Shown here: piece by piece, positions 6,987 to 12,818 of the stretch
Layout: every line of letters begins with the position of its first letter
Position numbering within the stretch: the stretch's first letter is position 1
NCBI GenBank assembly: GCA_903928325.1
Contig: CAIYQF010000407.1
Coordinates: forward strand, 1-21,365
Length of the DNA stretch: 21,365 nucleotides
Direction of reading: 5' to 3'
Source: an uncultured beta proteobacterium
GTDB taxonomy: Bacteria; Pseudomonadota; Gammaproteobacteria; Burkholderiales; Burkholderiaceae_C
Made by a program: the position numbers and the translations under genes
The notes under the pieces: generated by a model
What the model was told of the DNA's origin: nothing
Databases searched by the model: none
The model's input: only the letters and a program-made list of their open reading frames with translations

Positions 6987-7612
6987 ACTATTTCCTGAAC
7001 CGTGGGATGACGCGCCGCCGCGTGGGCGCTGCGCTTTTGGCGGCCACCTTTTCGGCCATCTTGTCGGCGGGCTTTTTGGCCGCGTGTAGCGAGCAAAAGC
7101 CGGCATTTAGTTCCATCGACATCACCGGCGCGGACTATGGTAAAAACTTCGCGCTGCCCGACCAGAACGGCCAGATGCGCCATCTGGCGGACTTTGCTGG
7201 CAAAGTGGTGGTCGTATTTTTTGGCTACACCCAATGCCCCGATGTCTGCCCCACCACGCTGGCTGAATTGGCCGAGGTGAAAAAGCTGCTGGGAAAAGAC
7301 GGTGACCGCTTGCAGGCCTTGTTTGTGACCGTGGACCCTGAGCGCGATACGCCCGAACTGCTCAAGGCCTATATGGCCAATTTCGACCCCAGCTTTCTGG
7401 CCCTGCGCCCTGTGCCCCAGGAACTCGAAGGCGTAGCCAAGGACTTCAAGATCTATTACAAAAAAGTGCCAGGCGCCAGTGCCACCAGCTACACCATGGA
7501 CCACTCGGCGGGTAGCTACATTTTTGACCCCCAAGGCCAGTTGCGCTTGTTTACCCGCTACGGCAGCGGCGCGCCCGTGCTGGCTGCTGACATTGCGGTG
7601 CTGATGCGCTGA
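6983..7612 (+). CDS. SCO1/SenC family copper chaperone for cytochrome oxidase
   Basis: Membrane-anchored periplasmic thioredoxin-fold protein that metallates or reduces the CuA site of subunit II. The 209-residue form from ATG 6983 overlaps the ctaB stop by four bases. Basic residues (RGMTRRR) precede a hydrophobic segment ending FLAAC (Cys35), which reads as a lipobox, so it may be a lipoprotein rather than a bitopic protein. Copper ligands are CPDVC (Cys85, Cys89) and His174 in TMDHSAGSYIFDPQG. VTVDPERDTPELLKAYM is the conserved SCO stretch. It is the last gene of the oxidase block and runs toward the convergent rpoH gene. Confidence 0.96.
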   Translation: MNYFLNRGMTRRRVGAALLAATFSAILSAGFLAACSEQKPAFSSIDITGADYGKNFALPDQNGQMRHLADFAGKVVVVFFGYTQCPDVCPTTLAELAEVKKLLGKDGDRLQALFVTVDPERDTPELLKAYMANFDPSFLALRPVPQELEGVAKDFKIYYKKVPGASATSYTMDHSAGSYIFDPQGQLRLFTRYGSGAPVLAADIAVLMR

Positions 7613-7621
7613 ATTCGGCGC

Positions 7622-7652
7622 AAAAAAATGCCGCAGGGCGCACCGTGCGGCA
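7622..7652 (-). terminator. Rho-independent terminator of rpoH
   Basis: On the minus strand a GC-rich hairpin (arms TGCCGCA at 7629-7635 and TGCGGCA at 7646-7652, with further GG/CC pairing inside) is followed by seven T residues (7628 to 7622). It lies 27 nt past the rpoH stop. On the plus strand the A-run precedes the hairpin, so it is directional for rpoH. Confidence 0.85.
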
Positions 7653-7679
7653 GGGTTGTAGCGCCTTAGATGGGCCGAT

Positions 7680-8618
7680 TCAGGCGTAATCGGCCAGCGC
7701 GGTTTTCATCTTCTTCATGGCTGCGACTTCAATCTGGCGGATGCGCTCGGCGCTCACGCCATATTCGGCGGCCAGGTCGTGCAGCGTCATGCCGCCGGAG
7801 TTGTCGTCATTGACCTTGAGCCAGCGCTCTTCGACGATGCGTCGGCTGCGCGGGTCCAGCGCGTCCAGGGCAGTGCTGATGCCGTCCGAGGCCAGTACGT
7901 CGCGGCGGTGCGCTTCGATCATTGCCAGCGGCTCGTGGCTGCTGTCGGTTAGGTAGGAAATGGGGCCGTACACGTCTTCGCCATCGTCGCTGGCCATGGG
8001 GTCGAGCAGCACATCGCCGCCAGACAGGCGGGTTTCCATTTCTAGCACCTCTTCGGGCTTGACGTGGAGTTCGCGCGCCATCGCGCCCACTTGCTCGGGG
8101 CTGAGCGTGTCGCGGTGGGTGGCCATGGCGGCGGCGGCGTCGTCCGACTTGAAGCGCTGCTTCATGGAGCGCAGGTTGAAAAACAGCTTGCGCTGCGCCT
8201 TTGTGGTGGCTACTTTGACCATGCGCCAGTTTTTCAGAATGTATTCGTGGATCTCGGCCTTGATCCAGTGCAGCGCGTAGCTCACCAAGCGCACGCCTTG
8301 GTCTGGGTCAAAGCGTTTGACCGCCTTCATCAGGCCCACGTTGCCTTCTTGTATCAAATCGCCATGGGGCAGGCCGTAGCCCAGGTACTGGCGCGCCACC
8401 GAGACCACCAAGCGCAGGTGCGAGAGCACCAGCTTCCCCGCAGCGTCGAGATCGTTGTCGTTCTTGAACTGGCGCGCAAAGCGCTGTTCCTCTTCCAGCG
8501 TTAGCATGGGAAGGCGGTTGGCGGCAGAGATGTAAGCGTCCAGGTTGCCCAGCGGCGGCACCAAAGACCAGGGGTTGGCCGTGGCCAGCGCGGTAGTCGA
8601 TCCGATTGCATAAGACAT
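7680..8618 (-). CDS. rpoH: RNA polymerase heat-shock sigma factor RpoH (sigma-32)
   Basis: Directs RNA polymerase to heat-shock promoters (chaperones, proteases). The 312 residues are slightly longer than the ~285 of E. coli. Region 2 contains the core-binding stretch GDLIQEGNVGLMKAVKRFDP (86-105) and the DNA-melting helix LVSYALHWIKAEIHEYIL. The RpoH-specific box QRKLFFNLR (142-150) separates it from other group 3 sigmas. Region 4.2 is a helix-turn-helix around 278-302 (LHDLAAEYGVSAERIRQIE). The ATG at 8618 has an AGGAG ribosome binding site 7 nt upstream; an in-frame ATG at 8639 would place that site inside the gene and is rejected. A CIRCE operator lies 30 nt upstream, predicting HrcA repression. 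Confidence 0.97.
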   Translation of the reverse strand: MSYAIGSTTALATANPWSLVPPLGNLDAYISAANRLPMLTLEEEQRFARQFKNDNDLDAAGKLVLSHLRLVVSVARQYLGYGLPHGDLIQEGNVGLMKAVKRFDPDQGVRLVSYALHWIKAEIHEYILKNWRMVKVATTKAQRKLFFNLRSMKQRFKSDDAAAAMATHRDTLSPEQVGAMARELHVKPEEVLEMETRLSGGDVLLDPMASDDGEDVYGPISYLTDSSHEPLAMIEAHRRDVLASDGISTALDALDPRSRRIVEERWLKVNDDNSGGMTLHDLAAEYGVSAERIRQIEVAAMKKMKTALADYA

Positions 8619-8625
8619 TAGCGAA

Positions 8626-8630
8626 CTCCT
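8626..8630 (-). promoter_or_regulatory. Ribosome binding site that fixes the rpoH start
   Basis: AGGAG on the minus strand, 7 nt before the ATG at 8618. It decides between this start and the in-frame ATG 21 nt further upstream. Confidence 0.85.
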
Positions 8631-8648
8631 TCTGTTCAATGTGCGATA

Positions 8649-8675
8649 TTAGCACTCAACGTCCATGAGTGCTAA
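8649..8675 (-). promoter_or_regulatory. CIRCE operator (predicted HrcA binding site) upstream of rpoH
   Basis: A perfect inverted repeat: TTAGCACTC (8649-8657), a 9-nt spacer, and GAGTGCTAA (8667-8675). This is exactly the CIRCE consensus bound by the heat-shock repressor HrcA. It lies 30 nt upstream of the rpoH ATG and 49 nt upstream of the rcnA ATG. The site is symmetrical, so strand is assigned by the closer and functionally matching gene. It would lie in the promoter or leader of rpoH and make sigma-32 synthesis HrcA-repressed. No hrcA gene is in the window. I could not identify a convincing -35/-10 pair for rpoH. Confidence 0.93.
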
Positions 8676-8687
8676 TAGTTTCTAGTG

Positions 8688-8716
8688 GTTTACCCGCAGT
8701 TGACATTGCCTATATA
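8688..8716 (+). promoter_or_regulatory. Possible rcnA promoter
   Basis: TATATA at 8711-8716 could be a -10 element with a weak -35 (GTTTAC, 8688-8693) at 17-bp spacing. Transcription would start at about 8723-8725, at or next to the rcnA ATG. The TTGACA at 8700-8705 is only 5 bp from the TATATA and cannot pair with it. This is prediction only. Confidence 0.3.
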
Positions 8717-8724
8717 GTGCATCG

Positions 8725-9546
8725 ATGAACGATTTCACCCACCTGTTACAGCATGGCACCAGCAGTGTCTGGCTTTTTCTGCCCAGTGCCGTTGCACTGG
8801 GGGCACTCCACGGGCTGGAGCCAGGCCATTCCAAAACCGTCATGGCCGCTTTCATCATCGCGGTGCGCGGCACGCTGGCGCAGGCGGTGATGCTGGGGCT
8901 GGCGGCCACGGTATCGCACACTGCCGTGGTCTGGGCCGTGGCCATGGGGGGCATGTATTTTGGCCAGCGCTGGAGCGCGCAAACCAGCGAACCTTATTTG
9001 CAGCTCATGTCGGCGGCACTGATTGCCGCCACCGCCTTGTGGATGCTGTGGCGCACCTGGCGCATGGTGCACGGACAACACGACCACGACCACGACCACG
9101 ACCATGACCATGACCATGACCATGACCATGACCATGACCATGACCATGCGCCCTCCGCGGTGGACAGCCACGCCCAAGCGCACGCCGATGACATTGCCCG
9201 GCGCTTCAAGGGGCGCGACGTAACGACGGGGCAGATTTTGGTGTTTGGCCTGACCGGTGGCCTGATTCCCTGTCCGGCGTCCATCACCGTGCTGCTGCTT
9301 TGTCTGCAGCTCAGAGAAGTGGCGCTGGGCGCGACGCTGGTGCTGGGCTTTAGCGTGGGTCTGGCGCTGACCATGGTGGCCTCTGGAGCTTTGGCGGCGC
9401 TTAGCGTGCGCCACGCCGCAAAGCACTGGGGCGGCTTTGGCCATTGGGCAGACAAAGCCCCGTTTCTATCCGTGTGCTTGATGGTGCTGGTGGCCGGCTC
9501 CATGGGCTGGCAAGGCTGGCAGGGTTTGGCTGCTGCCGCTATGTGA
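8725..9546 (+). CDS. rcnA: Nickel/cobalt efflux protein, RcnA (NicO) family
   Basis: Polytopic inner-membrane exporter for Ni2+ and Co2+. The 273 residues closely follow E. coli RcnA in layout, with an N-terminal ALGALHGLEPGHSKTVMAAF (metal-binding HX4DH-like HGLEPGHSK, 29-37), then GLAATVSHTAVVW, a histidine-rich cytoplasmic loop, DDIARRFKGRDVTTGQILVFG, and GLTGGLIPCPASITVLLLC. The loop here is a pure His-Asp alternation (residues 119-141, 12 His and 11 Asp) instead of the mixed His/Glu/Asp loop of E. coli. No Shine-Dalgarno sequence precedes the ATG. No rcnR-type regulator is visible next to it. It is divergent from rpoH across the CIRCE element and convergent with gpsA. Confidence 0.93.
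   Translation: MNDFTHLLQHGTSSVWLFLPSAVALGALHGLEPGHSKTVMAAFIIAVRGTLAQAVMLGLAATVSHTAVVWAVAMGGMYFGQRWSAQTSEPYLQLMSAALIAATALWMLWRTWRMVHGQHDHDHDHDHDHDHDHDHDHDHDHAPSAVDSHAQAHADDIARRFKGRDVTTGQILVFGLTGGLIPCPASITVLLLCLQLREVALGATLVLGFSVGLALTMVASGALAALSVRHAAKHWGGFGHWADKAPFLSVCLMVLVAGSMGWQGWQGLAAAAM
9079..9147 (+). repeat. In-frame hexanucleotide tandem repeat encoding (His-Asp)n in rcnA
   Basis: Near-perfect 6-bp units: four CACGAC copies followed by CATGAC copies ending in a final CAT, giving 12 His and 11 Asp. The sharp CAC to CAT switch suggests expansion by slippage of one unit type. Length changes would stay in frame and alter only the metal-binding loop. Confidence 0.95.
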
Positions 9547-9582
9547 CAGCGATTGTCTTGGGGGCGTAGGTTTTTGGCTCGC

Positions 9583-10596
9583 CTAAACCTCTTGCCCCGG
9601 ACCACGCCCCATGAGCGCTGCCACGGCCTGCTCAGGCTGTAAACGGCCTTGAAGCAAATCGACCACGCTCTGAGCAATGGGCATGTCCACCCCCAGGCTG
9701 CGTGCGCGCTGCACCACCGTGTGTGCGCTGTAAACGCCTTCGGCCACATGGCCCAGTTCCTGGGTGGCTTGCGCCAAGCTTATTCCCTGCGCCAGCGCCA
9801 GTCCGACACGCCGGTTGCGCGACAAGTCGCCCGTGGTCGTGAGGACCAAGTCGCCCAGGCCACTCAGGCCCATGAAGGTTTCGGCCTTGGCGCCCAGCGC
9901 CACACCCAGGCGGGTCATTTCCGCCAGGCCGCGCGTAATCAGTGCGGCGCGGGCATTGAGTCCCAGGTTCAGGCCGTCACACAAACCCGTGGCGATGGCA
10001 AGTACGTTTTTGACCGCACCGCCAACCTCCACACCAACCACATCCTCGCTGGCATATACCCGCAGCATGGGGCTGTGAAAGGCTTGCACCAAAGCCTGGC
10101 GCACAGCGGCGTGCGCACTTGCAGCCACCAGGGCGGTGGGCTTGCCTTGCACCACTTCTTGGGCAAAACTGGGGCCGCTGAGCACACCGGCGGCCACGTT
10201 CGGCGCCACCAGCGCCTGAATTTCATGGCCTAAAAGCCCCGGCGCCGTATCGACCAAGGCCGTTTCAAACCCTTTGCACACCCATGCCATGGGCACCCGG
10301 ATGGCGGCCAACGACACCAAGAGTCCACGCAGACCCAGCATGGGCATGGCCAGCACGAGCAGGTCTTGGGAGGAGAGGTGCGTTTGCAGGTAGGGGTCTT
10401 GGAGTTGGCTGACCTTCAAAGTCGGTGGAAAAGCGACGCCCGACAAATAGCGCTGGTTTTCGCGCTGGGTTTGCATCGCACGTTGGTGGCCCGCGCCGCG
10501 CGACCAAAGGGTGACGCTGTGGCTTTCAGGGTGCTGGTTGGCACAAATGGCTAGCGCGGTACCAAAAGCGCCAGCGCCCAGAACCGTAATTTTCAT
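9583..10596 (-). CDS. gpsA: Glycerol-3-phosphate dehydrogenase [NAD(P)+]
   Basis: Cytoplasmic enzyme that reduces dihydroxyacetone phosphate to sn-glycerol 3-phosphate, the backbone for phospholipids. The 337 residues begin MKITVLGAGAFGTALA, with the Rossmann GAGAFG motif at 7-12. Other family stretches are VLSGPSFAQEV, VEVGGAVKNVLAIATGL with the catalytic lysine, GLNARAALITRGLAEM and GLSGLGDLVLTTTGDLSRNRRVG. The ATG at 10596 is preferred over an upstream in-frame TTG because it puts the first beta-strand at the N-terminus. It lies 46 nt after secB on the same strand, the same adjacency as in E. coli. It converges on rcnA with a 36-nt gap in which I see no clear terminator. Confidence 0.97.
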   Translation of the reverse strand: MKITVLGAGAFGTALAICANQHPESHSVTLWSRGAGHQRAMQTQRENQRYLSGVAFPPTLKVSQLQDPYLQTHLSSQDLLVLAMPMLGLRGLLVSLAAIRVPMAWVCKGFETALVDTAPGLLGHEIQALVAPNVAAGVLSGPSFAQEVVQGKPTALVAASAHAAVRQALVQAFHSPMLRVYASEDVVGVEVGGAVKNVLAIATGLCDGLNLGLNARAALITRGLAEMTRLGVALGAKAETFMGLSGLGDLVLTTTGDLSRNRRVGLALAQGISLAQATQELGHVAEGVYSAHTVVQRARSLGVDMPIAQSVVDLLQGRLQPEQAVAALMGRGPGQEV

Positions 10597-10642
10597 GACG
10601 TCGCGCGGCAAACGGAGCTGTTTGAGGGCGTCAAATGTGGAA

Positions 10643-11095
10643 CTACTGCGGCAGTGTCGCTGGCGCCTCAGAATTCCCTTGGTTTTGCTGTTCGTACATG
10701 GCCTGGAAGTTGATCTCGGACAGGTGCACGGGTGGAAAGCCGCCGCGTTGGATCAAATCGGCCACATTGCCGCGCAAATAGGGGTAGACGATTTGGGGGC
10801 ATGCGATACCCATGATGGGGCCCATTTGCTCTGGCGCCAGATTGCGGATCTCGAAAATACCAGCTTGCTTGGCTTCCACCAGGAAAACGGTTTTGTCCTT
10901 GATCTTGGTTTGCACGGTTGCTGTCACGCACACCTCAAAAATGCCATCGGCCACGGGGTTGGCTTCGATGCCGAGCTGGATGTCGACCGATGGCTGCTCT
11001 TGCTCGAGCAGGATCGCGGGCGAATTGGGTTGCTCCAGAGAGGCCTCTTTGAGGTAGACGCGCTGGATCTGAAAAACCGGTTCTTGGTCAGCCAT
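10643..11095 (-). CDS. secB: Protein-export chaperone SecB
   Basis: Cytoplasmic tetrameric chaperone that keeps presecretory proteins unfolded and hands them to SecA. The 150-residue length is typical. Diagnostic segments are FQIQRVYLKEASLEQPNSP (8-26), GIFEVCVTATVQTK, EAKQAGIFEIRNL, ACPQIVYPYLRGNVADLIQRGGFPPVHL (core, 98-125) and INFQAMYEQQ. The start MADQEPVFQIQ is chosen over an ATG 15 nt upstream because it matches the family N-terminus. Only a weak AAAGAAA precedes it. A terminator between grxC and secB suggests secB-gpsA has its own promoter. Confidence 0.98.
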   Translation of the reverse strand: MADQEPVFQIQRVYLKEASLEQPNSPAILLEQEQPSVDIQLGIEANPVADGIFEVCVTATVQTKIKDKTVFLVEAKQAGIFEIRNLAPEQMGPIMGIACPQIVYPYLRGNVADLIQRGGFPPVHLSEINFQAMYEQQNQGNSEAPATLPQ

Positions 11096-11110
11096 GGAAA
11101 TTTCTTTCAA

Positions 11111-11146
11111 AGTAAAACAAAACCCATCCGCAAGACGCCGGATGGG
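11111..11146 (-). terminator. Rho-independent terminator downstream of grxC
   Basis: An 8-bp stem, CCCATCCG (11123-11130) paired with CGGATGGG (11139-11146), has an 8-nt loop. On the minus strand it is followed by TTTTGTTTTACTTT. It lies between grxC (stop 11224) and secB (start 11095), separating the rhodanese-grxC unit from secB-gpsA. Confidence 0.78.
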
Positions 11147-11223
11147 CTGACAACAAAGCGCATTGCGCAGGGCGGTATGCGGCGAGGGGAATTATCGCAG
11201 CAGCTGGTGCTGGGGCCCGCTAC

Positions 11224-11484
11224 TCAGGCCTGCATCAACAGCGCCACCAGTTCGCCCCGACCGTCAAGCGCTACCAAGTCGTCGCAGCCACCCACATGCG
11301 TGGTGCCGACAAATATTTGGGGCACCGTACGCCGACCGGTCCGCTCCATCATGTTGGCCCGCTCGGCGGGGTTGGTGTCGATGCGGATTTCTTCAATGTC
11401 CTCAACGCCTTTGGCCTTGAGGATGCGCTTGGCCTGCACGCAATACGGGCAAACGGCGGTGGTGTACATCGTGACGCTTTGCAT
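11224..11484 (-). CDS. grxC: Glutaredoxin 3
   Basis: Small cytoplasmic GSH-dependent thiol-disulfide oxidoreductase. The 86 residues match the usual 80-90. The dithiol active site CPYC is at 12-15 after a first beta-strand (SVTMYTTAV). RTVPQIFVGTTHVGGCDDL (52-70) contains the cis-Pro TVP motif and the GSH-binding GG-D. It is 13 nt downstream of the rhodanese gene and presumably cotranscribed. The order rhodanese - grxC - secB - gpsA is the same as E. coli yibN - grxC - secB - gpsA (from memory). Confidence 0.97.
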   Translation of the reverse strand: MQSVTMYTTAVCPYCVQAKRILKAKGVEDIEEIRIDTNPAERANMMERTGRRTVPQIFVGTTHVGGCDDLVALDGRGELVALLMQA

Positions 11485-11497
11485 AAACGGGCGGGCC

Positions 11498-11905
11498 TCA
11501 GGATTTTTCGACCGGCAAATTGGCGCTCTTCCAAGCCGCCAAGCCGCCGCCCAGGGACTGGGCTTGCTCAAAACCCAGGGTTCTTGCGGTTGCCACCGCG
11601 CGCGCCGATCGTGCGCCGGACTGGCAAACCAGGATGAGTGGCAGGCTTTTGTTCTTGACCGCGCCGGCCAGCTTGGCTTGCAAATCACCCAAGGGAATGT
11701 TTTTGGACCCTACGACATGGCCTGCAGCGTATTCGGCGGGTTCGCACACATCGACCACCACCGCTTTTTCACGGTTGATCAATTGCACCGCGTCGTTGGC
11801 GCTCAGGCCGGTGTTGACCGCGCCTTGGATCGCGGGCCCCAGCAAAAGTGCGCCGGAGACCACGGCCAATGCGATCAGCATCCAGTTATCGATAATAAAT
11901 TTCAC
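11498..11905 (-). CDS. Membrane-anchored rhodanese-like protein (YibN type)
   Basis: 135 residues: one N-terminal membrane helix (about 7-29) followed by a single rhodanese domain. The active-site loop is CQSGARSAR starting at Cys94, and EPAEYAAGHVVGSKNIPLGDL (55-75) is the typical rhodanese segment. It begins with GTG at 11905, supported by an AAGGAA ribosome binding site just upstream. Single-domain rhodaneses of this type are likely sulfurtransferases or persulfide carriers, but the physiological substrate is unknown. It heads the rhodanese-grxC pair and is divergent from gpmA across about 110 nt. Confidence 0.93.
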   Translation of the reverse strand: MKFIIDNWMLIALAVVSGALLLGPAIQGAVNTGLSANDAVQLINREKAVVVDVCEPAEYAAGHVVGSKNIPLGDLQAKLAGAVKNKSLPLILVCQSGARSARAVATARTLGFEQAQSLGGGLAAWKSANLPVEKS

Positions 11906-12015
11906 TTTGTTCCTTGTCTGTTACGGAGGCTATCGACTCGCATTTTAGAATGCCCCACCCGGCTGCGTCCTCGGAGCAGCCAATTCCCACCCAGACAACC
12001 CCTGTTTTAGCCACC

Positions 12016-12759
12016 ATGCACCAACTTGTATTGATTCGTCACGGCGAGTCCACCTGGAATTTAGAGAACCGTTTTACCGGGTGGACCGATGTGGACCTGA
12101 CCCCGCTGGGGGTCGAGCAGGCCAAGACCGCCGGGCGCTTGCTCAAGGACCGGGGCTTTGAATTTGATGTCGCCTACACCAGCGTGCTCAAGCGTGCCAC
12201 CCGCACGCTGTGGCATTGCTTGGATGAAATGGACCGCACGTGGCTGCCGGTGGTGCATTCCTGGCGGCTCAACGAGCGCCATTACGGAGCCTTGCAAGGC
12301 CTTAACAAAGCGGATATGGCCAAGCAATACGGCGAAGACCAGGTGCTCCAGTGGCGCCGCAGCTTCGACACGCCACCACCGGCGCTTGACGCCAGCGATG
12401 TGCGCTGCGAACGCGGCGACCTGCGGTATGCCAAGTTGCAGCCTGCGCAAATTCCGCTGACTGAATGCCTCAAGGACACGGTGGCGCGCGTCATGCCGCT
12501 TTGGAATGATTCCATCGCACCCGGCCTGACAGCGGGCAAGCGCATTGTGGTGGCGGCCCATGGAAATTCGATCCGCGCCCTGGTTAAATACCTTGACGGT
12601 GTCGCCGACGATGCCATCGTGGCGGTCAACATCCCCAACGGCATACCACTGGTCTACGAGCTCGATGCGCAATTGCGCCCCATCCGGCACTACTATTTGG
12701 GCGACCCGGCAGCGGCGGCCCAGGCAGCAGCGGCAGTGGCCTCGCAAGGTAAAGTTTAG
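12016..12759 (+). CDS. gpmA: 2,3-bisphosphoglycerate-dependent phosphoglycerate mutase
   Basis: Glycolytic and gluconeogenic enzyme interconverting 3- and 2-phosphoglycerate through a phosphohistidine. The 247 residues compare with 250 in E. coli GpmA. LIRHGESTWNLENRFTGWTD holds the phosphorylated His9; Glu87 in LNERHYGALQGLNK and His182 in AAHGNSIRALVKYLDG complete the active site. The start MHQLVLIRHG is chosen because nothing upstream is conserved; there is no obvious Shine-Dalgarno. An alanine-rich tail (230-243) ends the protein. A TAGAAT at 11946-11951 may be a -10 element, but no good -35 was found. It sits in a slot held by the unrelated mutase GpmM in gammaproteobacteria. Confidence 0.97.
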   Translation: MHQLVLIRHGESTWNLENRFTGWTDVDLTPLGVEQAKTAGRLLKDRGFEFDVAYTSVLKRATRTLWHCLDEMDRTWLPVVHSWRLNERHYGALQGLNKADMAKQYGEDQVLQWRRSFDTPPPALDASDVRCERGDLRYAKLQPAQIPLTECLKDTVARVMPLWNDSIAPGLTAGKRIVVAAHGNSIRALVKYLDGVADDAIVAVNIPNGIPLVYELDAQLRPIRHYYLGDPAAAAQAAAAVASQGKV

Positions 12760-12818
12760 GTAACGGGGGGGCTATGCCTCAGAATCAGCCCTCAGATTGA
12801 AATACGACGGGAATAAGC

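Noticed and set aside
8700..8716. TTGACA followed by TATATA upstream of rcnA as a promoter
   Set aside because: The spacing is only 5 bp, too short for a sigma-70 promoter; TATATA might act with a weaker upstream -35 instead.
8746..9444. Minus-strand frame with a long Met-Val repeat
   Set aside because: It is the reverse reading of the His-Asp repeat in rcnA; no family similarity and no start signals.
9547..9582. Possible terminator between convergent rcnA and gpsA
   Set aside because: No stable stem with a T-run could be found in the 36 bases.
10511..12010. 499-codon open frame on the plus strand
   Set aside because: It runs antisense through gpsA, secB, grxC and the rhodanese gene, all clearly recognised. 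Its protein is low-complexity and matches no family I know, so it is a GC-rich shadow frame.
12764..12818. Gap between gpmA and the S41 protease gene, with a G7 run and a CCTCAGA direct repeat
   Set aside because: No convincing promoter or terminator; the repeat is too short to be significant.
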